This document shows positions 18,699 through 26,499 of a stretch of 62,528 nt of DNA, in pieces (the stretch's first letter is position 1; each line of letters begins with the position of its first letter). Origin of the DNA: Aliiroseovarius sp. (GTDB taxonomy: Bacteria; Pseudomonadota; Alphaproteobacteria; Rhodobacterales; Rhodobacteraceae); NCBI RefSeq assembly GCF_030148435.1, contig NZ_JASBTN010000014.1:1-62528 (forward strand), written 5' to 3'. The notes beneath the pieces were generated by a model. It had not been told where the DNA came from. It was given only the letters and a program-made list of their open reading frames with translations, and searched no databases. Made by a program: the position numbers and the translations under genes.

Positions 18699-20279
18699 CT
18701 ATTTCATCGTGATATATTTCACCTTCGGCTGGTCTTCCGGGTCGACCTCGATGCCGACACCTTCGCCCATGCCCCAGTTCAGCACCTGGTGGTGGATCGG
18801 GATGTAAAGCTGCTCATCCTGCACCACGCGCCAGATTGCCGCGATATCCGCGTTGCGGGCTTCCAGATCGGTATTCGAGGCCAGCGACTCGATCTTGGCG
18901 TCGATCTCGTCATTGTCGAAACCGGTTCCGTTCCAGGTGCCGATATCGCTTTCGCGCCCGTGTACCAGGAAGTTGAAGATATACTCGGAATCGTAGGTCG
19001 GCACGCCCCAGCCCAGCATGTAGAAGTCGGTTTTGCCTTCGGTGATCTTCGGGAAGTGCTGCGCTTTCGGAATGGCATCCAGATTCACGGTGATGCCGAT
19101 CTGACCCAGCATGCCGACGGCGGCCTGACAGATCGCCTCGTCATTGATGTAGCGGTCGTTCGGGCAGTCCAGACGGATCGAGAACCCGTCGCCGTAACCG
19201 GCCTCGGCCATCAGCGCCTTGGCGGCTTCGACATCGGTCGAGCTTTCGCCGTCCATCGCGGCGGTCCAGCCGTTGACGAAGGGCGGGGCGATCATGCCGG
19301 CCGGCTGCGACTGGCCACGCATCACGACCTGGCGGATGGCGTCGCGGTTGATCGCCATCGACATGGCCTTGCGCACGCGCACATCGGCCAGCGGGTTGGC
19401 ACCATCCACATTGTCGGCCTCGATATCCGCCGAACCCTGGTTCATGCCGAAAAAGATCACCCGGTTCTGCGGCGCCTGTTTGACCACCAGGCCGGGGGCG
19501 CTGTCCACGCGGGCCAGATCCTGCACCGGCATGTCCTGCAGGAAGTTCACCTCACCCGACAGCAGAGCGGCGACACGGGTCGCGGCGTTCTGGATCGGGG
19601 TATAGACGATCTCGCTAACCTCCATCGGGAACTGGTCGCGGCCCCAGTAGGCCTCGTTGCGGGTCATGACGGTTTTCACGTCCGGCTCGCGGCTGGTCAG
19701 AACATAGGGGCCGGTGCCGTTGGCATTCGTGGTGGCATAGGTGATCTCGCCGCCCTCGAAGTCCTGCACGTTCACGGTGTTGTTCGCCTCGGTCCAGCCC
19801 TTGTCCATGATGAACAGGTTGGTCAGGTTCGAGGGCAGGATCGGGTTCGGCCCGTCTGTAACCATCTCGATCGTGTAGTCATCGACCGCACGTACTTCGG
19901 TGATCGAGCCGATCAACTCTTTCATGTCCGAGTTGGGCTGCTTGGCGCGGTCATAACTGAAAACCACGTCCTCGGCGGTAAAATCGGACCCGTCATGGAA
20001 CTTGACGCCCTGACGCAGCTTGAAGACCCAAACGGTCGGGTCGTCCGGGCTGGGGGCCCATTCGGTCGCCAGGGCGGCTTCGAAGGCGCCGGTGGTGTCG
20101 CGAATGATGAGCGGCTCGTACATCTGGTGGCGAATGGTGTGTGTCGGCCCCTCGTTCTGCGCATGCGGATCAAGAGTGAGGGCATCGCCGGCCCGGGCCC
20201 AGCGCAGCGTTTCGGCGCTGGCCGGCAGGGCGGTGGCAGCGACCAGACACGCAAGGATGGTGTTCATTGCGGTTTTCAT
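18699..20279 (-). CDS. ABC transporter periplasmic substrate-binding protein (DppA/OppA family)
   Basis: A 526-aa exported protein of the SBP type 5 family. Residues 1-22 are a signal peptide ending ALPASA. The family landmarks TLDPHAQNEGPT, VWVFKLRQGVKFHDG and the VRKAMSMAINRD segment are present. Start 20279 follows AAGGGAGATC; the open frame runs further upstream without signal. It captures the substrate for the BCDF transporter. The ligand may be a betaine or small peptide given the catabolic neighbours; this is inference. A perfect 6-base inverted repeat lies 39 bases before the start. Confidence 0.92.
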   Translation of the reverse strand: MKTAMNTILACLVAATALPASAETLRWARAGDALTLDPHAQNEGPTHTIRHQMYEPLIIRDTTGAFEAALATEWAPSPDDPTVWVFKLRQGVKFHDGSDFTAEDVVFSYDRAKQPNSDMKELIGSITEVRAVDDYTIEMVTDGPNPILPSNLTNLFIMDKGWTEANNTVNVQDFEGGEITYATTNANGTGPYVLTSREPDVKTVMTRNEAYWGRDQFPMEVSEIVYTPIQNAATRVAALLSGEVNFLQDMPVQDLARVDSAPGLVVKQAPQNRVIFFGMNQGSADIEADNVDGANPLADVRVRKAMSMAINRDAIRQVVMRGQSQPAGMIAPPFVNGWTAAMDGESSTDVEAAKALMAEAGYGDGFSIRLDCPNDRYINDEAICQAAVGMLGQIGITVNLDAIPKAQHFPKITEGKTDFYMLGWGVPTYDSEYIFNFLVHGRESDIGTWNGTGFDNDEIDAKIESLASNTDLEARNADIAAIWRVVQDEQLYIPIHHQVLNWGMGEGVGIEVDPEDQPKVKYITMK

Positions 20280-20317
20280 GTGATCTCCCTTAAGTCTTTT
20301 CTTGGTTTTGTTTGTGG

Positions 20318-20333
20318 TGGCAAGTCTTTGCCA
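20318..20333. promoter_or_regulatory. Palindrome TGGCAA-N4-TTGCCA before the binding protein gene
   Basis: A perfect 6+4+6 inverted repeat, 39 bases upstream of the ATG at 20279. The position suits a repressor operator or a leader hairpin. The cognate regulator is unknown. Confidence 0.4.
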
Positions 20334-20583
20334 ATTCGGGTGAAATATCAAGGGTTCGCCGAGACCTGACGCGACGGCAATCAGGTTGCCGGGGGACGCC
20401 AAACGTACCGCCCCGACGGTGGGCCGACGGGGAAAACCGCCGCTCGGTCCTTGCTGCACAGGGCCCCGGACCGCGAAACGGGGCCAGGCGCTTGTGCCTG
20501 ACCCCGAAAGCGTGAGGGCGAAATTCCTGCGTGCGAAGGGGGACGTCCGCGTGGTGTGTTTGGGACCGGGGCGGGCGAAAAGG

Positions 20584-20614
20584 CCCCCTCCCGACAATGG
20601 GCCATGGGGGAGGG
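20584..20614 (-). terminator. Terminator of the RpiR-Rieske-CMD operon
   Basis: CCCCCTCCC (20584-20592) pairs perfectly with GGGGGAGGG (20606-20614). Read leftward the stem follows the stop of the CMD gene by five bases and is followed by CCTTTT. Confidence 0.7.
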
Positions 20615-20619
20615 AGGAG

Positions 20620-21003
20620 TCAGTCCAACTCCAGCACCTTGCGGGCCACGCGGAAACATTCCAGCGCCTGCGGCACGCCGCAGTAGATGCCGACCACGTG
20701 GATGATGGCGCGAATCTCTTCGGGCGAAACGCCGTTGTTCACCGCGCCGCGGCAGTGGATTTCCCATTCATGCATCTTGCCCAATGCGCCGATCATGGCG
20801 AGGTTCATCATCGACCGCGTCTTGGGCTCGATCACGTCGTCGCCCCAGCCGAAGCCCCAGCACCAGGCGGTCATTGCCTCCTGGAACGGGCGGGTGAAGT
20901 CGTCAGCGGCGGCGAGGTTCTTTTCGACATACTCCGCGCCCAGGGTGGATTTGCGTTGTTCCAGTCCTTTCAGGAACAGGTCTTCGTTGAAGAGGTCAGC
21001 CAT
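20620..21003 (-). CDS. Carboxymuconolactone decarboxylase family protein (PcaC-like)
   Basis: A 127-aa all-helical AhpD/CMD-fold protein, the length of 4-carboxymuconolactone decarboxylases. The family core with AMIGALGKMHEWEIHCRGAVNNG is present, with its conserved His and Cys, and CGVPQALECF near the C-terminus. I start it at 21003, after AAGGAAATTC; the frame is open 34 codons upstream into the Rieske gene. Its job in a betaine cluster is unclear: it need not act on muconolactones. It is the last gene of the leftward regulator operon. Confidence 0.85.
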   Translation of the reverse strand: MADLFNEDLFLKGLEQRKSTLGAEYVEKNLAAADDFTRPFQEAMTAWCWGFGWGDDVIEPKTRSMMNLAMIGALGKMHEWEIHCRGAVNNGVSPEEIRAIIHVVGIYCGVPQALECFRVARKVLELD

Positions 21004-21101
21004 TGAATTTCCTTCGTCCCAAAGCGTGAGGCGGTGTTGCCGGGCCTGATCGTAAAGCGGTTTCTTCCGTTGGTGTAGATGTCGCGCGTGGTCGTGCCGG
21101 C

Positions 21102-22193
21102 TCAACCATCCACGGCCTCGCGCATCCAGCGTTGCAGGGTGGCGATGGAATGTTCGCTCATCACGCCGCAGGCCGGGTCCAGCACCAGCGGGCCTGGGCG
21201 GTAGCCCTTGGAGTGCAGCCCGCGCTGCACACTTTCGACCAGCCGAATATCCTCTTCGACCGTTGTTTCACGGTCCTGCACCGCAAGCCCCCGGATCACG
21301 TCGCTTTCGGCGCCTTCGGGCGTGTACCAGCCGCGCCAGACGGTGCATTGATCCGCGCTGCCCGCGCGCCAGTGATAGGTGTTCAGCACATTGCCCGGGT
21401 AGCATTGGAACGAGAACATCGGCCACAGGAACCAGCTCTGGTAATCGCCCGCATGGGGCACCGACAGGTCGATCGGATAGGTCATCTTGTCCATCGACTG
21501 GCATTCAGTCACGTGGCGCAGAACGTACCCGCCGCCCGCGTCCGGCTGGATGTCGTAGGTTTCCGGTTTGATGACACCCTCGGCGAAAGTCGGGTGGTTG
21601 GACGGGCAGTGGTAGCACTCCGAGTAGTTCTCGACCGAAACCTTCCAGTTGCAGTTTTCCGGCACCTCGACCCATTCCAGCGGGGCCAGATCGGCGATAT
21701 GGGACACGTAGCCCGCGATTTCCGCGCGTACGCCGGGGTACCAGTCGTCCATCGGGGCCGCACCGTCGTCGAGGTTCACGAAAAGAAAGCCGTGGAAATC
21801 CTCGGTCCGGACCTCGGTCAGGCAGATTTCGGACCGATCGAATCCGGGCACGGATTTCGTGTTCGGGCCCGCGCGCAGCTCGCCGGTCAGCTCGTAGCTC
21901 CAGGCGTGGTAGGGGCAGACCACCACGCGGGTGTTGCCGGTGCCCGTGACCATCTCATGCGCGCGGTGCTGGCAGACGTTGTAGAAAGTGCGCACCACCC
22001 CGTCGCGACCGCGGATGCAGAACAGGCTCTGGCCGGCGATCTCGAAGGCGAAATAGTCGCCCGGGTTGGCCACCTGACTGACATGTCCGGCAAATTGCCA
22101 GGTGCGGGACAGAAGCCCCTCCATCTCCTGCGCGAAAATCTCCGGGTCGGTGTAATAACGCGCGTCGAGCGACCGGGTGAGCGGTGCGTTCAT
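21102..22193 (-). CDS. Rieske non-heme iron oxygenase, alpha subunit
   Basis: A 363-aa ring-hydroxylating-type oxygenase. The Rieske [2Fe-2S] ligands are Cys74, His76, Cys93 and His96 (CQH...CPYH). The catalytic iron motif follows with His195 and His200 (ENYSECYHCPSNH). Size and motif spacing fit the branch that N-demethylates quaternary amines such as proline betaine, glycine betaine or carnitine. Neighbouring genes support a betaine substrate. No reductase gene lies in the window, so electrons must come from one encoded elsewhere. The ATG overlaps the stop of the RpiR gene by four bases. Confidence 0.88.
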   Translation of the reverse strand: MNAPLTRSLDARYYTDPEIFAQEMEGLLSRTWQFAGHVSQVANPGDYFAFEIAGQSLFCIRGRDGVVRTFYNVCQHRAHEMVTGTGNTRVVVCPYHAWSYELTGELRAGPNTKSVPGFDRSEICLTEVRTEDFHGFLFVNLDDGAAPMDDWYPGVRAEIAGYVSHIADLAPLEWVEVPENCNWKVSVENYSECYHCPSNHPTFAEGVIKPETYDIQPDAGGGYVLRHVTECQSMDKMTYPIDLSVPHAGDYQSWFLWPMFSFQCYPGNVLNTYHWRAGSADQCTVWRGWYTPEGAESDVIRGLAVQDRETTVEEDIRLVESVQRGLHSKGYRPGPLVLDPACGVMSEHSIATLQRWMREAVDG

Positions 22194-23077
22194 TCAGGAT
22201 CCTCCCTGTAGATGCCAAGCTGGTGGCGGCGGCGGTGAAAGGTTTCGACCCGCTCGACGATCTCTTCGCTCGCGACAGCGATGACGAAGCTCAGCAGCGT
22301 TTCCAACAGGGCGATGGTCGAGACGGAAGAGGGGAAGAACTGCGGCGCGTCTGCCTGCACGATGAAGCCGTGATCAGCCCCGCGCAGGATCGGGCTGGCC
22401 GGGCTGTCCGAGATTGCGACGATGGTGACGCCTTGTTCGCGGGCAACCTCGATCGCGTCGATCACCTCGGAGCGGTAGGGGCGGCAGGTGATGGCGATCA
22501 GCACGTCCTGGTCATCCGCCCAGGCGAGGTCATCCACGGCGGTCGAACCGGAGCGGGGGATGGCGTGGAACCGGGTCATGCCGGTCGAGGCCAGATAGGT
22601 GAAATTGCGGGCATTGGCGTTGTTCACGCCGACCCCCAGGGTAAAGACCTGCCGGCTGTTCCAGATCCGTTCGGCCGCCGCCTTCAGGTCCGTCACGTCG
22701 ATGGCGGCAAAGGTTTCCTCGATATTGGCCAGGGTGCCCGAGATAGCTTCGGCGTAGAGCGCGCCCAGCTCGCCCCGTTTCGACACGTCTTGAAGCCAGC
22801 GTGCACGGTCGGGGAAATCGACCATGCCTTGCCGTATGGCATCGCGAAATGGTTCGCGGAAATCTTCGTAACCGTCGAACCCAACTTGCCGGGCCATGCG
22901 GACCACGGTGTTGGGTTTTACATTCGCCGCCTCGGCAATCTCGCGCACGGTCGAAACCCCCACGTCGCGCGGGTTCTCCAGCACGTAGCGCGCGGCTTTC
23001 TGCGCCTCGGGTGTCAATTCGTCCCATTCCTCGGAGAGGCGGGTGAGAATCTCGGATGATACATTTGTGCCATTCAT
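22190..23077 (-). CDS. RpiR-family transcriptional regulator
   Basis: A 295-aa DNA-binding protein. Residues 1-77 form the RpiR helix-turn-helix (STVREIAEAANVKPNTVVRMARQVGF), and residues about 120-270 a SIS sugar/ligand-binding domain. ATG 23077 starts the conserved part. It is the first gene of the leftward operon with the Rieske oxygenase and divergent from the rightward catabolic operon, so it is the obvious local regulator. A pair of direct repeats spaced by 30 bases covers its own start region. The inducer is unknown; a betaine is a guess. Confidence 0.88.
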   Translation of the reverse strand: MNGTNVSSEILTRLSEEWDELTPEAQKAARYVLENPRDVGVSTVREIAEAANVKPNTVVRMARQVGFDGYEDFREPFRDAIRQGMVDFPDRARWLQDVSKRGELGALYAEAISGTLANIEETFAAIDVTDLKAAAERIWNSRQVFTLGVGVNNANARNFTYLASTGMTRFHAIPRSGSTAVDDLAWADDQDVLIAITCRPYRSEVIDAIEVAREQGVTIVAISDSPASPILRGADHGFIVQADAPQFFPSSVSTIALLETLLSFVIAVASEEIVERVETFHRRRHQLGIYREDPE

Positions 23078-23102
23078 GATTGACCATGGTATATTTGTAC
23101 GC
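23056..23102. promoter_or_regulatory. Two direct repeats, candidate RpiR operator
   Basis: TGATACATTTGTGC (23057-23070) and TGGTATATTTGTAC (23087-23100) agree in 10 or more of 14 positions and lie exactly 30 bases apart, about three helical turns. Each has a weak dyad around ATTTGT. The block lies between the divergent RpiR and dehydrogenase genes. Confidence 0.5.
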
Positions 23103-23151
23103 TTAGCCTGTCGAGAGGGAATCCCTCCCAACCGGAAAAGGACACAGAGAC

Positions 23152-25605
23152 ATGGTCGCAGACCTCCCCTCCCACGCCCGCGTCGTCATTGTTGGCGGCG
23201 GCGTCATGGGCGTCGGGCTTGCCTATCACCTCGGACACGAGGGCTGGGGCGCCGATACCGTGCTCTTGGAAAAAGCCGAGCTGACCAGCGGCTCGACCTG
23301 GCACGCCGCCGGGCAGATCACCCATTCGACCTCGTCCTTTTCCCTGGGCAAATGCGTCGATTACAACATTGGGCTCTATTCCGGTGCGCTGGAGGCGGAG
23401 ACCGGCCAGGCCGTGACCTGGCACGGCTGCGGTTCGTTCCGCCTGGCCTATACCGAGGAGGAGATGGACTGGCTGCGCCACACCCTGTCGGTGGCGCGTT
23501 CGTTGGGGTTCAACATCGAGCTGGTGGGGCCTGACCGCGTTGCCGAGCTGCATCCTTTCTACAACCTCGACGGCGTGCTTGGCGCGTTGCATACGCCCGA
23601 TGACGGTCATGTGGACCCGACCAATGTGACCATGGCCATGGCGGCCGGGGCGCGGGCCAAGGGGGTGAAGATCGTCCGCCGTTGCCGGGCGACCAATATC
23701 ACCCAGACAGCCAGCGGCGAATGGGTGGTCGAGACCGAAAAAGGCACGATCACCTGCGAACATGTGGTCAACGCGGGCGGCACCTATGCGCGCCAGATGG
23801 GCGAATGGTCCGGGCTGCAACTGCCCATGACCTCGATGACGCACCACTATTTCGTGACTGAACCTGTGCCCGAATTTGCCGCACTGGACCACGAACTGCC
23901 GGTCATTCGCGATGACAAGAAAGTGTCGGGCTACATTCGGATGGAGCAGAAACGCGGGCTCATCGGCATCTATGAAAAGGAAAACCCCAACACGGTGTGG
24001 GAGGATCACTGCCCCTGGGAGGCCGAGAACGAGCTGTTCGATGCCGATTACGACCGGGTCATGCCCTGGCTGGAGGAAAGCCTGAACCGCATGCCGATAT
24101 TTGCCGATCTGGGCATCCAGCGCGAGGTGCATGGCGCGATCTCGCACCCGCCCGACGGCAACCCGCTGATCGGTCCGGCGCCGGGGGTGAGGAATTACTG
24201 GTGCTGCTGCGGCACGCAGATCGGCATCGGCTGGGGGCCAGGGCTGACCCGCGAGCTGGCCCGCTGGATGGTGCATGGCGCCGCCGACATTTCGATGCGC
24301 GACTATGATCCGCGCCGCTTTGGCAGCTACGCGACCAGGGACTGGCAGGTGGTAAAGGCGAAAGAAGACTACTGCCTGCGCCACGAAATCCCCTTCCCGC
24401 ATTTCAACCGCCTTGCCGGACGACCAGTGAAGCCCTCGCCCTTCTACGACCGTCTGAGGGCCAAGGGGGCCGTGCATGAAGAAGTCTACGGCCACGAGCG
24501 CCCGCGCTGGTTTGCGAAGGGTGGCGTGGCGTCGCGGGATCACTACTCCTTCCGGCGCTCGGTGGTGGATGAGATGGTGGCCGCCGAGGTGAAGTCCGTG
24601 CGCGAAGCCGTTGGCATCATGGATATTTCCGCCTTCACCAAGGTCGAGGTGTCGGGGCCGGAGGCAGAGGCCTTTCTGGATCGACAGGTGGCCAACCGCC
24701 TGCCGCAGAAGGTGGGCGGCATCATCCTGACCCACATGTTGAACCGCGCCGGTCGGATCGAGTTGGAGACCACCGTGGTGCGGCTGGCCGAGGATCGCTT
24801 CTACCTGGTCTGCGCGGCCTTCTTCGAACAGCGCCTGCTGGACCACCTCGACCACCAGCGCAGGGGCGAGGATGTGACCGTCACCCTGCGCTCGAACGAC
24901 TGGGCGGCGCTGGCGCTCAATGGCCCGCGCGCCCGCGATGTGCTGGGCGCCTGTACCGCGGCCGACCTCTCGAACGCCGGGTTCCGCTGGATGTCGGCGC
25001 AGGAGATTACCGTCGCCGGGGTCACGCTCTGGGCCTTCCGCATGTCCTATGCCGGGGAACTCGGATGGGAGCTGCATATCCCCCGCGACGGGGCGCTTCA
25101 GGTCTATGATGCGCTCTGGGCTGCGGGCGAGGCGCATGGCATTGCCGATTACGGCAGCTTTGCCATGAACGCGATGCGGCTGGAGAAGGGCTTCAAGGGG
25201 GCAGGGGAACTGACCAACGAAGTCACCCTGCCCGAGGCCGACGTCATGCGCTTCGTGAAAACCGACAAGGACTGTCTGGGCAAGGAGGCGTCACTGGCGG
25301 ACGACCCGCGCTGGCTCTGCGCCTATCTGGAGATTGAACCGGACGGGCAGATCGACGGCCATGGCGGCGAAGCGGTGCTGCTGGAGGGCAGGGTGGTCGG
25401 CTCGACCGCCTCGGTAGCCTACGGGCCGAGCGTCGACAAGGTGCTGGCCTTTGCCTATCTGAAACCCGAGGCCGCACAGCCGGGTACAGTGCTGGAGGTG
25501 GTGATCCACGGCACCCCCCGCGCGGCCAGGGTGCTGGGCGCCCCCGCCTACGATCCCGACAACATCCGTCCCCGCGCGGACATGGTGCAGGAGCCGGCCG
25601 AATGA
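23152..25605 (+). CDS. FAD-dependent dimethylglycine dehydrogenase-like enzyme with GcvT domain
   Basis: An 817-aa fusion. The N-terminal half is a DAO-type FAD oxidoreductase with the GxGxxG motif VVIVGGGVMG near residue 11 and a GSTWHAAGQITHS segment of the kind that binds FAD covalently in the DMGDH/sarcosine dehydrogenase family. The C-terminal half (about 430-810) is a GcvT/aminomethyltransferase fold that passes the released methyl to tetrahydrofolate. It would demethylate a tertiary N-methyl amine, the product of the Rieske enzyme. The exact substrate (dimethylglycine, N-methylproline or other) is open. It is the first gene of the rightward operon and ends in an ATGA overlap. Confidence 0.88.
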   Translation: MVADLPSHARVVIVGGGVMGVGLAYHLGHEGWGADTVLLEKAELTSGSTWHAAGQITHSTSSFSLGKCVDYNIGLYSGALEAETGQAVTWHGCGSFRLAYTEEEMDWLRHTLSVARSLGFNIELVGPDRVAELHPFYNLDGVLGALHTPDDGHVDPTNVTMAMAAGARAKGVKIVRRCRATNITQTASGEWVVETEKGTITCEHVVNAGGTYARQMGEWSGLQLPMTSMTHHYFVTEPVPEFAALDHELPVIRDDKKVSGYIRMEQKRGLIGIYEKENPNTVWEDHCPWEAENELFDADYDRVMPWLEESLNRMPIFADLGIQREVHGAISHPPDGNPLIGPAPGVRNYWCCCGTQIGIGWGPGLTRELARWMVHGAADISMRDYDPRRFGSYATRDWQVVKAKEDYCLRHEIPFPHFNRLAGRPVKPSPFYDRLRAKGAVHEEVYGHERPRWFAKGGVASRDHYSFRRSVVDEMVAAEVKSVREAVGIMDISAFTKVEVSGPEAEAFLDRQVANRLPQKVGGIILTHMLNRAGRIELETTVVRLAEDRFYLVCAAFFEQRLLDHLDHQRRGEDVTVTLRSNDWAALALNGPRARDVLGACTAADLSNAGFRWMSAQEITVAGVTLWAFRMSYAGELGWELHIPRDGALQVYDALWAAGEAHGIADYGSFAMNAMRLEKGFKGAGELTNEVTLPEADVMRFVKTDKDCLGKEASLADDPRWLCAYLEIEPDGQIDGHGGEAVLLEGRVVGSTASVAYGPSVDKVLAFAYLKPEAAQPGTVLEVVIHGTPRAARVLGAPAYDPDNIRPRADMVQEPAE

Positions 25606-25802
25606 GCTTTCCAGATGCGCCGTGCGCCACGGTCGCAATGGGCCGTGGTTATCTGAATCCGGTAATCCCGCACCAAGGCTGGAAACGCCCGGACCCCGCC
25701 CCCGGCGAAGTGCCGGCCACCTATCCACTGGCCGAACTGCATGACACGCAGGCGGTTTTCATCTCCAATGCCCATGCGGGCAATATCGTGGTGGAGCCAT
25801 GA
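25602..25802 (+). CDS. Orphan 66-aa protein between the dehydrogenase and dddQ
   Basis: I do not recognise this protein. It is soluble, without signal peptide, and rich in Pro and Ala, with the segments [15 protein letters not shown] and [17 protein letters not shown]. Its ATG overlaps the dehydrogenase stop by four bases, and its stop overlaps the dddQ ATG by four bases; both facts argue strongly that it is translated. It may be a small accessory or chaperone-like partner of one of the flanking enzymes. Confidence 0.75.
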   Translation: MSFPDAPCATVAMGRGYLNPVIPHQGWKRPDPAPGEVPATYPLAELHDTQAVFISNAHAGNIVVEP

Positions 25803-26377
25803 CCGATCTTTCCCTTGTTCTCGAGGCCGCGCGCGCCCTGCACGCCTCGCAGCCCGCGCTTTCTGCCTATGCCCCCTGGCCTGCGGATCTGACCCCGGCC
25901 AACCTGCCTTCGCGCCCGGTGCCAGCCGCCGATCTCGTGGCCGATTTTCCGCTGTCCGGGATCGACATGACCCAGCCGCTGATCGACGCTGTGCGCGCGA
26001 CCACGCATCTGGCCGCGTGGAAACGAACCTATGGCGAAGAAGAAGTCGGCGCCGACTTCCGCAACCGCTATGGCTATTACGAGCTGTTCGGGCCGACCGG
26101 GCATTTCCACTCCGCCTCCCTGCGTGGCTACATTGCCTATTGGGGCGAGGGGCTGCGCTATGACTGGCACAGCCACGAGGCCGAGGAGATATACCTGTGC
26201 CTTTCGGGCGGGGCTGAGTTCGAACGCGAGGACGGGGTGGCCTTTCTGGGTGCGGGCGATACGCGCGAACATGCCGGCTGGCAGGCCCATGCCATGACCA
26301 CCACGGATCGGCCGATCCTGACCTTCGTTCTTTGGCGCGGCGCCGGTCTGGCCGGGCTGCCGTTGATGAACCGATGA
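25799..26377 (+). CDS. dddQ: Cupin DMSP lyase, DddQ family
   Basis: A 192-aa cytoplasmic metalloenzyme that cleaves dimethylsulfoniopropionate to dimethyl sulfide and acrylate. The cupin motif [11 protein letters not shown] holds His126, Glu130 and Tyr132, and His164 follows in WQAH; these match the metal ligands and catalytic Tyr of characterised DddQ (His125, Glu129, Tyr131, His163) with a shift of one. Length is typical for DddQ. It sits inside a betaine-type operon with 4-base overlaps on both sides, so it is co-translated with those enzymes. No acrylate-handling gene is seen in the window. Confidence 0.93.
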   Translation: MTDLSLVLEAARALHASQPALSAYAPWPADLTPANLPSRPVPAADLVADFPLSGIDMTQPLIDAVRATTHLAAWKRTYGEEEVGADFRNRYGYYELFGPTGHFHSASLRGYIAYWGEGLRYDWHSHEAEEIYLCLSGGAEFEREDGVAFLGAGDTREHAGWQAHAMTTTDRPILTFVLWRGAGLAGLPLMNR

Positions 26378-26499
26378 CCATTGCTCGGACCATCGGCGCC
26401 CGCATCCGAGCCTGCAAGACCGTCCCGCCGTCGATGCCCGGGCTGGGCGTGCCCCCCGTTCCGGACGTTCCCGTCAGCCCTGTGGAGGTTTACGAATGA
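26374..26499 (+). CDS. 41-aa microprotein between dddQ and the epimerase gene
   Basis: A short frame that starts in an ATGA overlap with the dddQ stop and ends in an ATGA overlap with the next start. It reads [20 protein letters not shown] and continues with a Pro/Val-rich tail ending VEVYE. The double overlap fills the gap exactly, the same geometry as for the 66-aa orphan, so it is either a real small protein or a coupling peptide that carries ribosomes to the next gene. No family is recognised. Confidence 0.6.
   Translation: MTIARTIGARIRACKTVPPSMPGLGVPPVPDVPVSPVEVYE

Larger units (their letters stand above)
20280..20619 (-). promoter_or_regulatory. Promoter region of the binding protein gene, with terminators of the operon before it
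   Basis: About 340 bases without a gene. It holds the terminator of the RpiR-Rieske operon (20584-20614), a GGCCCCG/CGGGGCC hairpin around 20462-20484, a CAGGC/GCCTG hairpin at 20487-20502, and TGGCAA-N4-TTGCCA at 20318-20333 close to the start codon, which may be an operator. I cannot place -35/-10 boxes with confidence. Confidence 0.5.

Noticed and set aside
23074-25137. 687-codon open frame on the - strand
   Set aside because: Antisense to the dimethylglycine-dehydrogenase-like gene.
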